Assembly: GCA_030268105.1 (NCBI GenBank)
Contig: BSDZ01000094.1
Span: forward strand, 4,250,501 to 4,314,500
Length of the DNA: 64,000 bases
Reading direction: 5' to 3'
Source of the DNA: Volvox africanus
Taxonomy: Eukaryota; Chlorophyta; Chlorophyceae; Chlamydomonadales; Volvocaceae
Positions 47,793 to 60,100 of the stretch are shown in pieces. Position numbers and translations under genes: made by a program. The first letter of the stretch is position 1. Every line of letters begins with the position of its first letter. The notes beneath the pieces are model-generated. The model did no database searches and had not been told where the DNA came from. It worked only from the letters and a program-made list of their open reading frames with translations.

Positions 47793-49937
47793 ATGGCTTT
47801 TGCGCATTGGCGTCTTAGCGATTTGTATGTTAAAAATGGTGACAAAGCTGCCAAAGACAAACCTCTCCCAGCGCCTTCGGCACCTCCTTTCTCGAGTGAC
47901 GGGAAAGCTTTAGAACGGGGACATATGCGAAGCGAAGGCCGCAGCGTCAGCCCTACAAGTAGCCGTGCTGCGCAACGGGCTCGCATGCATGAACCTGAAG
48001 AAGGATGCCCCGGACTTCTCATAGCACTTGAGTCGGCCGATGATGTGGCCTGCGGCAACGAACCAGGGCCTTCAAGATGCCCGGGCATTCATCCCTTTAG
48101 ATATCTTAACTTAGAAATGTGTCCGTCATTCAGCGAGCAACAGAACAAGATGGCTTTTTTGGACCGACATTATACTCTTCAGCGCGTGCATAGCGCGGCG
48201 GAGAAAAGGAAGAGCGGGCTTTGTGAGGTGTCCAGCTTGCATTCGGTTTCCGAGCGCAATGACGAAGCCGAGTCCGGATCGTTTTGTGACGATATCCTGC
48301 CCGGACCATCGGACACTGAGTTCTTGCTTGGATGGGACCTCACCAAGTACGTACCTGGGCGATTTCGACTGATTTCCAACACGCTCTCTGTTAAGTCGAA
48401 TGTCCCTCTGAAAAGATAGCCCGGATCGCGCAATCTACGCAATTAGTACAAGGAATGTCATCCTCCGTCAAATCTGGTTATTCTTGTTCCCATGCACAGG
48501 AGCAAGATGTGGTTAGTCGTCGGGCTCTTGCTTAAGGCTGCAAGGCTATCTGCGCTGCCTGCAGACGCCGATGCCTACACAAACGGGAGGAACCCTTCAG
48601 CTCTTGAGCGTGTGGTGGAGGAGGAGGATTCCCCAGACTCCACAGTTGAGCCGCCGGATGTTGTTGCTGCATGCGAGACCGCTTCCAGACCGAGGGGTGC
48701 TCTGGATCGCTGGCGCTCTGTGATGCGCCGAGCTCGCAACATGAGCCCCTCCGTGTTCTCCACTCCGCTCGGTATGGGCTTTACGCGCAACCCTTCCATG
48801 TCTACCTTACAGTCCAACAGATCTTTCAGTGGGAGGTTAGGGAGACGGTCCAGCATCGGACCCGCCTCCTCGCCTGCGCCGTTGCCATGCGGTGGCCTGG
48901 ATCGCCACCACGTTGCCTACGCCGCGGGCCTGGCGGCAGCCACCTCCGCTGCGGCGGCGATTTCACACGCGGCGACCGTGGCGGCGGCTGGGGTGTCAAT
49001 TTCTGCGGGTCCCACCAGTGCCTCCGCGGCTCTGGAGCTGGGCACCAAGGCGCTGGGCAACTGCGGAGGTTTGCTCGTGGAGAAGGTGCAGGTGGGGATA
49101 TACTCCCATACTCTGATGCCCTCTCTCTCACTCTCGGAGCGCGTGCATATTTTTGGGTGTATCAAAAACTGGGCCGCGAGTATCTGGGTTGAAAACAAAA
49201 TACGAAAGGATCGTATGTATTGTTGGTATTTGTACTCCCCGGACGCTACATTTCGTTCCCTTTTCAACTCGTTACCGACGCTTCAATATGACGCATCCGA
49301 TGTCGATTCCCATCGCGCGATTCCCTTTTCCATTTGGCCCCAATTTTTTAATTACAACCCTCCTCCGCGACTAACTACATGCACACCTAACAATGAAGCC
49401 TTTGAAGGGAGGAGCTCCAATCTGTAACTGCCCCATATGTTGTCACACGCACAGGGTGTCGCGGCGCGCCATGCAACCGCCGCCGTGGCTGAGATGGTTC
49501 TGGGTCCCCAGTCCTGCGAGGTGACCCGCGCCGATTTGGTAAAGTGGGTGCAGGCCACCGTGGCCGGGGCGTCCGTCATGTTTTTCATCGGCAACTTGGC
49601 GGCTATGTCAGACGCGCTAATGCACTTAGACTTCGAGCACAACTTTACGGGAAGTGCCAAGGTGGTAAGTGACGGGTTACGGAGACATGAAATGCCGCTG
49701 GAGTACACAGGAGTACGAGTAGAGCAATGCCCTTTCCCGCTGGCTCCACTATCAGTCATATCATCACATTGACCATCACATTCGCCCATCCTACCCCCTT
49801 TCCCCGGCCCCCAGGTGCTTGACCTGGTAACGAGCGGTTCGGGTTTCGTTGAGAACTGCAAGGACTTGATGTGCATCAGCGTGGCGATCGGCGTGGAGGT
49901 GGCGGGGGGCAGCAACACAACAGGGTTTGAGAACTGA
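47793..49937 (+). CDS. Tandem-family member 6 (long type), complete
   Basis: Exons 47793-48346, 48500-49091, 49455-49664 and 49815-49937 have phases 2, 0, 0 and give about 492 residues from the ATG at 47793. An upstream exon is possible. Exon one contains YLNLEMCPSFSEQ and LDRHYTLQRVHS, matching member 5. Exon two starts SKMWLVVGLLLKAARL and later has DRHHVAYAAGLAAATSAAAA. Exon three is exactly 210 nt, as in member 5, and encodes the module VQATVAGASVMFFIGNLAAM, then DALMHLDFEHNF. Exon four encodes VLDLVTSGSGFVENCKDL. Introns are ordinary GT-AG. Exon two is Ser/Arg-rich before the Ala-rich helices, suggesting a regulated soluble N-terminal part and a helical C-terminal part. The function is not recognised. 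Confidence 0.78.
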
Positions 49938-52800
49938 TCAGCACGGGCGCTCCGTTCATTCTGCCCGTGGAAAGGAGTACACGAGCGTCATCAGGGATGC
50001 TCGCGCTGCGGTTCTCGGACACCCTCTTTTTTGCCTCGTTATCCGTGGTCTATTACGACAAGCCTCGTCTCCTCCGGCCTCAAGGTCGGGCGACAGACCC
50101 TCTCGCCAGTCGGCCTTGTTCTGTTCCCAGTGAAGGTGCGATAGCGGGGGCTCGGTAAGAGACGTGGCCTGAAAGGAGAACCTGCCAGCCCCCGCAAGGG
50201 GCTTACAGCGGCAAAAGTCCTTGCTGCGGGCTGAGGAGTGGATCCCATCTTACGGGAAAAGAAAAGTCCTCGCTTCCTCGTGGTGCGGAAGTGAGGGATC
50301 TCAGCGATTTTGTCCTCGGTGGCTGCTCGTACCTCCGCTGTTTGCAAATGGCTTCATCGTACTGTGTGGAGGGAGACTGCCGTCGAGAATATCACTGAAG
50401 ACGGCGTTTAGTGCTCGAGGAGAGGATGTTGCTTCAGTATTCTGTTGTTGTTAAGCTGGGAGTCAAGAAACAATTGAGATTTTTTATCGGTTTAATGATC
50501 TTGGCGCATCGGAGTGTGATGATGACGGGCCTTATGCGTGGCTCTGCATATCGGCCCTACCATTCGTCATCTGGTTCTGGTAAAGCAGGTTAGGATAAGC
50601 TCTATTGCTGATCCTCCCCTCCACATGGAGTTCCATTTCCTTTTTCCTTGACCCGGCTGCATGTGACACGACAGGTTTTGGCCTCCCAACATGCCCCGGG
50701 GTAGCGGTTTCTGAGTTGTCTGTGTAAGCGGCGCTCTTCACTAGGAATCTATAAACCAGCGGGCGGAAACGCAGAATTTGGAGGGAACGTTCCCCGATAC
50801 GATCTTTGTAGGCGCAAATGTTTATATCCAGCACGACCTCCGGGTTTCCGGCGGCGGCCTTGAAAGGATTGTCCAACCGTGTCATGAGCCCTGTCTTCCG
50901 CGCCGGTGGGTGGTAACGTCAGGAGATGGTTGGCGATGAGCGCTCTCTCTCGATGGGAAGTGCTTGGAAGGACCTATCGTCCGTAGTTTGGCTGATAAGT
51001 TCCAGAGTTCCACTGTGTGCAATGCTGTGGATTGGATTGGATGGGATCATGCAGTGGTGGGAAGCGAGTGGAAAGCATCTCGCGTCGGTTTACATGATGC
51101 GGTGCTGTGTGATATTTTGTGAGGCCCCGCGAATGAAGGTCTGTCTGTGATGAACGCCTATTATAACGTATTTGAGGCAGCTTTCTATATCCTTTTTTAT
51201 ACCTCTAACTGTCTGATTGTCCGTTTGCGCGTCTGTCCCTTTCTCGGTGAGGCGGTTGCGGGAGGTGCTCTGGCAGACGAGGAATCGATTCCGTCTGGGT
51301 GCAAGCTTGGTTTTTGTCAAAGCCTGTTTTCGTCGACCTATCCATCCATCCGTCTGTCTGCCTGTCCGTTTTTTTTCCGTGGATTGTTTTTGGCAATTGG
51401 TTGTATTCATATAATTGGCGTCCCGGCTCGGCCCAGTTCTTTAACTTTGAAATAAGGGCTTGGATCCCAGTGGCATGTCGAGCTTGTTGGGCTGGTTCAC
51501 CTCTCCCTGTTTAGGGGCTTGCGCGTAAGGAAATGTGCTTTCACGTGTATTACTGAATACGAGGAAATGATCTTAAATCGTCAAAGATAAAAATGATAGA
51601 CGTTGTCTTATTTGACACACACAGCTCCTTTCACGAGCCAAACACGTTTTCGGCAACGATGTGTACAGGAAATGTCGGCCAGGCTGTCCATTTTCGTGGT
51701 GATGTGCTGGTGTCGTGGATCCTTAGATTGCCGCTATCTCTTAGAGTATCGCAAAATAAGGATACCGGACCGTTGGGGGGCTGAAGGCTGTTCAGTAGGC
51801 GGTCACACTGATATGCGAATTATATTTTCCATGAAAGCGACAACAGCTGATGTGCTTGTACATATGTAAATGATGCCGGCTGATGCCGGCTGCGCCTGAT
51901 GTGGGAAACCCGATGCTGCGCAAAGCCGCTGTCTTGGTGGGCTTGCTGCTGGTCGTACTTATCTTAAATCTTATGCATTTCATTCCTTCGGCCGTCTGTG
52001 AGTCTCTGTCGAAAATCCTTATATGCGGCATTGGAGGTCCAAATCAGCCCAGTTGTGAAGTAGATGACATTGATGCGCAAATGTGGACCGGTCATTTTCG
52101 CTTCGTTCCGAGCTGCCAATGGCTTTTGTTTGCTTGTGCTCATCTGTACGATCTGCAACCTCCGAGTGGCCCAGCAGCCAGGATATGCCCTGCTCTTTGA
52201 ATGGACGTATCTTTGTATGCTGCAGTTAGGGCAACCTAAGGTCTCACTGTAAGATGACCTTCTTATGTACATGGAAATAATCAAAGACCGAGAAACAAGA
52301 GAGAAATATATCATTGGCTGTTTGTGGAAGGTTCTATTTTCAAATTGTTCTTCTGCTGCAAGCATGCCTGGAGCTACAAACTGCAGTCCTGATGGGGTCG
52401 CGGCCGCGTGTTTTCAACAGAGAAGGACCGTGTTTTGGTTCGGTGGTGTGTCCCTCAGCATATAAGGACTAGTCGCGGTCTGCGCTCTCGCGGCCCCTAC
52501 ACCTACTGAGACGAACCCTACCAGCCCAGCCTCCGAACATGAAGTAGAAGTGAGTTACCAAGGGATGAATGGAGCCAGGAAATCCAGCTTGACACCATCA
52601 CACAGCTGTAACAATTCGATAGTGACTCTTAAGCAATGCATTAAGTTAATTAAACAAAGTGGCTCCTGGCCATGACGTCCTTTCCAATCCTTATTCAAAA
52701 GGAAACCGCAATGTCGAAATCACCATCGTTGTCCGTACAATCTCATCCCATCAAATTTTACCCAGGCTTAATTACAAATTGGATCTGAGGCCGTTTTTGC
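49938..52800. other. Spacer between the family array and the F-box/LRR locus
   Basis: No supportable gene. A short frame at about 51.88-52.0 kb has one hydrophobic helix (RKAAVLVGLLLVVLILNLMH) that could be an isolated exon. A TGATGCCGGC duplication precedes it. Open frames at 50.0-50.6 kb lack motifs. Confidence 0.4.
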
Positions 52801-55410
52801 AGGAAACCTTGCAGGCGCTTCATGCCGTTTCTAAGCACGTTTCCATCGTCCTCCTCCGGTTTGTACGATACGTTGACGCCATCGATGAACAGTTGGTGGA
52901 GTGAGGAGGCCATACCGACGACCGGTCATCCTATCGAAGACGTCCATAGAAAACACTGGCGTGGCATCTAGCATGACCTCTTGAAGGGTGGGACAAGGTG
53001 CCAGAGCCTCCACTCCGTCCAATGGATGACTTCCATACGGCGGCTCCAGCAGCAGCTTCTGTGATAGCAGTGGCACAGCAGCGGTAGCACCAGTAGCAGT
53101 AGCAGTAGCAAGCGATAAAGTACAGTGACTGCTTGCTGTGTTGTAGAAGTCCGACTCAGTCACCGGTATCCAATCCCCAAAAATCACATGCGCCCCCACA
53201 CGAACCCGCTGATGTTCATTTACCTGATCCCGGCTTTTCCCGTTAAGTCCACCTGCCTCATCGTTCATTCTCTCAGAGGCAGCTCAGGTGGCTCAACAAC
53301 CCGGGATACTACAGCTACCTCATGACTAGTTGGGGGCACTATATCGCCATATCCTCCGGCTTTTACCTCCGACTTGCACTCCAGGAGATCTCGATAAAGA
53401 GCGCGCGACAGCGTGACTCCGCGCAATGTTAGTGCATTCCCCAGGTGCACCCTAGCGACCTCCTGCAACAAGCGCTGGATAAGCTGAGCGCTGGGTATAC
53501 CGCCACCACCGCCACCACCGCCACCACCACCGTTGCCGTCGCCCCTAGGGCAACGGCAGCAGGTGCTTGCTGTACTGGCTCATCTTGAACCAAGGTAAGC
53601 TCCGGTGGTGGATTTTCTTTTTTCCGAGGCAGCAATAATCCACCGGCAAGGCGCTGCTATAAAGGGCAAGGGCGAGGGCGAGAAAAGATATTGACCTGCG
53701 CCACCACCGACGCCGCCAGCGACCCAAATTGCACGCAACTGCTCGGAGGTAAAGCGGACAGTAATCTTCCTCGTACTTAGCTCCTGGAGCCCAGGTGGCA
53801 ATGGTATCAACATGTGCGGATGATGCGGCAATTGACCTTGTGATTGCTGCTGTTGTTGTTGTTACTGCCCTTGTCCTGGTCCCGGTCCTGGTCCTTCCTG
53901 TCCTTCCTCTTGCTGTTGTTGTTCCTGCTGTGCCTCCTCGGGCCTTATCCCCGGCAGGACAGAACGCAGCTCATCGACTTTCAGCACCGCAAGCGCTGGG
54001 GAGAATCTGTCCAGGCCACCAGAATACACAGTTCCCGCAAACCTAAGCATCTTCAGGCTGGTCAGGCTGGCATACAGGCCAACCTGTTGAGCACGCTTGG
54101 TGTTGACGTCGCACACGGATACATGCAACGATGTCAGCTGGGTCAGAGCAGTTAACTGCATATAAGACGATACGAAAATGCAGTCGTTTAGATGCAATTC
54201 TCGTAGATTGTCTCAGCCGTTGAGGGCGGCGAGCAATCAGGGCACATGCGGGAAATCCGCCGAATCGCCATAAAGCTTCAGGATAGTGAGATTGCCACTG
54301 ACATTCTGACACAGCCCGGGCGGCTCTGCCATGTTGTTCTCCTCCGCAGCAGCCCTCTCTCTCGAGAGCTGAAAAGGATCCGAACAGCACGTATAAGATT
54401 ACCCCACACGTTTAAATCCTCCGCCCCATTCTCGGCTTCTATTGGATCCTCTTCGTCATCCGATGCCGCTTCGCTTATTTCTAACTCTGCCGATTCTTTG
54501 TTAACTGGCCCAGATGTAGCTGCACCAGCTGACCCCCAAAAATGTATCAAGTGGCAATTGAGCAGCTGCCTTTTTTGCACAGTCCAGAATCAATGCATCT
54601 TCGGAATCTGTATCCCACGCCGAGGAGGCGTCTATTTCCTCGCCATATGAGACCTTAGTTGCTTTGTGGCGGTGCACCTCCACGACCATCAGTTGCTCTA
54701 AGTCGGGGTATACCCTGGGCAGCAGCAGTGCAGTTTCCGGGCAGAGCATTTGTGCCGGTAGCAACAGACGTTTGGTGGGCATCCTTGAAGCATGTGTGCC
54801 GGCAGCAGAAGACCGCCGGGAAGAACGCGGCATGGCAGCCAAAAAACGCTGGCTGCATTAATACCAGACAGAGCGCATGACGGGGAAATGAAGCTACAAA
54901 AAAATAACTAGGGAAGTCAGAAAACACAGAAGGGGAACGGAGATACAGGATCGAATGCACGAAGTCACGGGCGGGCCAAGCACAGGTCAAAGGGCGGGTC
55001 ATAAAGCACCACCAACGGTAATGGTGTCCCCTGTCGGAATCGCAGCTCGGCAAGGGGACGGAGAATATCCACAGCATAAGATCAATATTTTGTTGTGCTA
55101 TAAACAAGAGGAATGTGTTTTTGGATGACTCACAAGGCATATCGGTGGGTTTCCGCGTCCTCTTCAGTTTGGTCCTCAGTTAGGGCACCTCCCCATCGCA
55201 ATTTGAATGGCCGTAAGCCATCGGACACCTGCTTGCTTGCGATTTTGGCCTTTCTAAAAGCATAATTGGCTCCAAAGTAGTTGTAAGTGATTAACTGGAG
55301 TCCTTCGTGGTTTTGGATGGCCGTGTGCCAATAGGAGCATACAAGTGAGAGATTTCCCTTGATATCACCTAATTCATCTTCAGGAAAGTTGCTCAATATT
55401 ACTTTTAACA
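52750..55410 (-). pseudogene. F-box / leucine-rich-repeat gene, decayed
   Basis: On the minus strand, 55410-55134 encodes an F-box-like segment (VILSNFPEDELGDIKGNLSL, then VCSYWHTAI) ending at a good GTGAGT donor. About 54.73-54.54 kb encodes YPDLEQLMVVEVHRHKAT and LILDCAKKAAAQLPLDTFL. At 54.54 kb the frame shifts at a G5 run into SGPVNKESAELEISEAASDD. 54.35-53.86 kb encodes LRRs (NLTILKLYGDSADFPHVP, DNLRELHLNDCIF, LTALTQLTSLHVSVCDV, SLTSLKMLRFAGT), but two in-frame TGA codons break the first. Further pieces lie at 53.47-52.75 kb, with another frame change near 52.92 kb before LFIDGVNVSYKPEEDDGNVL. Intact F-box/LRR proteins recruit substrates to SCF ubiquitin ligases. This copy looks non-functional, unless unrecognised introns remove the defects. 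Confidence 0.65.
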
Positions 55411-57111
55411 AACCCGGACAACAAAAGACGCGAGTAGCTGTTGACTCAGCGTTTTGGAATGCCGATGATATTTTTTATTCGAAATTTCGACGAGGGGCGC
55501 CTTCATAGGTTCTATTAGTTGAATAGAAAGGCGAAAGTGTTGTTATTTTATTATTTATTGCATTGTGTGTCGGTGTTTGCGATGGCTTCATGGGGGATTG
55601 ATGACCCGACGAGGCATGCCAGTACCGTAACGGTACGCAGCTTAACCCTTTACTATTCGTCTTGCCGTTCCACTGGAATGGAATAATCGCACTCACTGTA
55701 TCCTCACACTTTCTACTTGACAGAACATATACGGCTCACTCCCAAACCTCGAACGTTTTAGCCCACGTAAAGACGCAATATTACTATTTGAGTTGCGGTG
55801 TGTCCAAGTTTGTTACGGCAATGATTATTAACCTGTCAACCCCTTCCAGACGTTCGTGGCGAATCGTGCTGCTGCTCACAACCGTGCTGTACATGGTGCA
55901 ACTCCGACATGAATCGGATCATCAACAACAAGTCCACAGTGTTGCTTTGATGTTGAGCTCTACTTATCAACGTTTACCCAACAAAACAGACAAGCATGCA
56001 CATGCTTCAATCGCGGTAATACGATCACTTACAGGACACTGCCGGCATTACAATTCGATACTTCACAGCGCAAAGCGAATGCATGAAGCTTCCAATTATT
56101 TGTGAAGCTGTAAAATCAAGATACGGCTTTATGCGCAGAGCCACCTACATACTTCCTATTTCGACAACTGCAGGCCGCTGTACGAAAAGGCCTTAGTGCA
56201 ACACCTTGTAAGCTGGTCGTCGAGGGTCGCCGTTTCCAGCTTTGGCATCCTGGGAGTAAATTGCCACTGGTCTCTCGCCGTCCGATTAAACCCGCCAGAC
56301 AGCTAAAAGCTCAAGTATAATATAGATGAATAGATCCTCCTGGGAAGCCCCCGAGCTGTAGGGTTTTGAAAGGATATTTCCCGTATACTCAATTGATACC
56401 CAGTTCCCTTGCCGTATGTGCTATCGGTTGTGCTGATTCAATAGCTAGTTTTACTGATGATTCCTTAAATTCCGTAGAATAGATTTTTTGCTTTTGTTCG
56501 GACATTTCGTTACTCTTTTTGGCTTCATATTAACTTACCTGTCCGGTTTATTGTAGCCACATCAATAAATCGTGGTATACTTGCACATGTTATTAATCCT
56601 TACTCAATCGTATACCACATGCCTGACTAGTTGGATATCTACATTGATTTGAAGGTAGGATCCAAGATCCGAGACATTACTGACCTCCACAGAACAACCG
56701 AAGGACTTCAACGCCGCCAAGAGTTGGATGCCAAGGGCAGTAGTGGACATGGTGCTAGTCCGGGGTGTGCAGCGATTAGCGACGGTGTTGGTGCGATAGA
56801 GGTAAACACACACATAGAGCACTCTGCCGCCATGCGCAACATTTTCCCTCTGAAATCCAGCTGTATCCCGCGCAGACTTGAAGTTTTGCCCTTTCTCCTG
56901 CCCCTTATTATTTCGAGACATCACCACACAACGACACAAGCAGCCATCCTCAAGTCCGTCACTGTCGCCTGCGTAAAACCTCGTTATGAGTTCCCCAATA
57001 GATGTGGAAATTGTGGATGTGCGCACAACCTACTGCCATCCTACTCACATCCCCCCCCCATGCCGAGTCCTGTATAAGACACACCGAGACGCACTGACAC
57101 CAGGATACGCA
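55411..57111. other. Spacer between the F-box locus and the kinase
   Basis: A plus-strand frame at about 55.66-56.10 kb (147 codons) has a basic-hydrophobic stretch (RRSWRIVLLLTTVLYMVQLR) but no other support. 56.1-56.6 kb is AT-rich. I make no gene call. Confidence 0.4.
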
Positions 57112-60100
57112 TCAGCGCTTGGGCTGCCCACTCGCGGCTCCTGCCGGTTGAGATGCGGGGTCCGGCAAGCCCCTCAGCACCAAGGCAGTCGCCATCTCAG
57201 CCAGCTGGGAGGGGCAACGTGAATTTGCATGCAAGGTGGAAGGGTGGCCCAGACAGAATCAGGCGGCGCGTCGTGAGCAAGAGGAGGAACGAAGCCGGGG
57301 CATGAGGCGCGTGTACAGGAGGCATGTCCGCCGGCAGTGCGGGAGCGGCAGCAGCAGGGGTCATGTTGGTAGGGGGAACGTGGAAGCATAGGACAACCCT
57401 CAAGCCCACTATAGAATAAACCACTTAACAAATCGATTCAGTTTGGGAAAGCAATAATGATTCGGGTACATGCGCTGGGAGACCCCGCCTCCACGGGGAG
57501 GTGCGAGAATCGGCAGTGGGTTCGTGCGGTTCTGTGTTAGCACATACCTGCGCCGCGGAGGGCCGTGTGGAGGGCTCCGGCGCCATGGCGGCCTGGACCA
57601 GCTGATGGAGCTCGGGAGGGTAGGCGGGCGAGGGGCCCCGAGGCCATCCGATGGCGCAGCTGGGGACCGGGGATGGGGTGTTGAACAGCTCATGGGACGG
57701 ACAATGGGGCGGACGGGATCATATTAATCAACGCATCGTATGTTGGGGGTCAGGAAGAGAGACGAATAAACGACACCTGGTATTGCTGTCCTATCCTTCC
57801 CTTCCCCCCACTCCCTCCTACCACCCACTTGAGCACCGCCAGTGCGAGGCTGCCTCCCGCCGCATTCATGGCCCTAGCGAAGGGCGGCTCGCCGTACATC
57901 ACGTGGAACAGGGACGCCCCCAGCGCCCACACGTCGGCTGCGGCGAAGTCCAGGAGCCCAGGGGAGGGCACGTCGAAGAGCTCGGGTGCGCGGTACGGCG
58001 CGGAGCAGTGGGCCTACACATACACATACACGTGTCGGGTTAAAGTTATCAAAACCCTTGCTACGCCTCGGGGGATTGGGGAGCCGGTGTTAACGATTGA
58101 CAGCGTTAAAGGCCGAACCCCCGAAAAAGATATGAAAAACCCGCTCTCACCGGACTGGAGCTGATCTGAGCGGACCTCTCCCCACTCAATTCCAACCCAC
58201 CCCACCTCCGCGTCCTCTTGGATCTGCAGCGCTTGATTCCGCGTAGCTACCTGAAGCCCTCGGGGCCGGGCACTGCCAAAATCCATCAGCACACAGCGGT
58301 ACCTGGCCCCCGGGGAGTTCGGTGTTGGGGGAGGGAACCGTTGGGGGCCGAGAGGCCAAATGGGCGCGAGACCAAGGCCGAGGTTGACGTTCGTTGTTGT
58401 CCCCCCGCGGTTAATCCCTGGATTCATCAGTGGCATTTTTATAAGATACGCGAAGCGACCCTGTGGATGAACTCCTGCGACCCATGGGTCAATTTTTCTC
58501 CTAGCCTCAACCCACCGATGTCCGGTGTCGATGTCACCACTGGGGGCTCTCAGCGCCACCCCCGCCTCCAAGTCCGCAATATCCAACCGACCTCCAGCTC
58601 CACCGCCACGAGTCCCGGCCTTCTCGAGCCTTCCCCGTTGCTGCTGTGGCTGCCTTGAAGCTGGGTGGTCAGGGTTGACCGCGATGAGGACGTTGAGGGG
58701 CTTTATATCCCTGAGGGACCAAAGACGCAGGTTACGAACCATACGTGTCATGCGTGGGCGTGAGAGCGGTGCACGATGAACGACAGAGCCGCGAGAGGGA
58801 GGGAGGGAGGGACGGAAGGAAGGGAGCAGAGAGGGAGGGAGGGAGGGAGAGAAGGGAGAGAGGGAGGGAGACAGGGAGGGAGGGAGAGAGGGAAGGGAGC
58901 AGAGAGGGAGGGAGGGAGGGACGGAGGGAAGGGAGCAGAGAGGGAGGGAGGGAATGAGGGAAGGGAGCAGACAGGGAGGGAGGGGGTGAGGGAGGGAATG
59001 AGGGAAGGGAGCAGAGAGGGAGGGAGGGAGGGAGGGAGGGAAGGGAGCAGAGAGGGAGACAGGGAGGGAGGGAGGGAGGGTAGGGAGCAGAGAGGGAGGG
59101 AGGGAGGGAATGAGGGAAGGGAGCAGAGAGGGAGGGAGGGAGGGAGAGAAGGGAGCAGAGAGGGAGACAGGAAGGGAGGGAGGGAGGGAAGGGAGCAGAC
59201 AGGGAGGGAGGGAGGGAATGAGGGAAGGGAGCAGAGAGGGAGGAAGGGAGGGAGGGAAGGGAGCAGAGAGGGAGACAGGGAGGGAGGGAGGGAGGGAGGG
59301 AGGGAAAGGAGCAGAGAGGGAGGGAGACAGGGAGGGAGGGAGGGAGGGAAGGGAGCAGACAGGGAGGGAGGGAGGGAAGGGAGCAGAGAGGGAGACAGGG
59401 AGGGAAGGGAGCAGAGAGGGAGGGAGACAGGGAAGGAGGGAGGGAAGGGAGCAGAGAGGGAGACAGGGAGGGAGGGAGGGAGGGGGGGAAGGGAGCAGAG
59501 AGGGAGGGAGGGAGGGAGGGAAGGGAGCAGAGAGGGAGACAGGGAGGGAGGGAGGGAAGGGAGGGAGGAAGGGACGCATTCAAGTTACGATTAGGGTGAG
59601 GTCAATGGTGGGAGGCGGCTTGGCGGTGGGCAGGAGCTTCAACCTTCTCCTTTGAACGATTCGTGTCCCCCATCTGACACGTCACCCGTAGCTCCTTTCG
59701 CCCCGTTGTCTTGTCGGGCGCCGGGTCTAAGGAGCTCCGCTGTTTGATGATCCACCTGCTCCTTTATGGTATATATAAACACACAAATAAAATACACATA
59801 CCTTTCAGGAGAAAAACGTGCCATGTCCCCACGACCCGGGAGACCCGGAACTACTTTCCTCTCATTGCTGACGTCCTGAGGCACGTCATGTCTTGCACGC
59901 TGATCACCAGCCCTCTCTCTCTCTCTCTCCCTCTCACTTTCCCCCCGTCCCACTCTCTCTCTTTCTCCAGCGCGTACCCACCTGTGCGCGTAGCCATGCG
60001 CGTGGATGTGCGCTGCTGCCTTGGCCATCTGCACGGCGTGAAAAGGGACCGCGAAAGCTGGAGAGGGTGTTGGGCCGTCAGGGGGAGGCAGCGAAACACA

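Noticed and set aside
58014..59594. Long open frames on both strands (up to about 520 codons) of Gly/Arg/Glu or Pro/Ser/Leu repeats
   Set aside because: They are translations of the GGGA minisatellite in the kinase intron. Only the part at 58206-58710 is real kinase exon.
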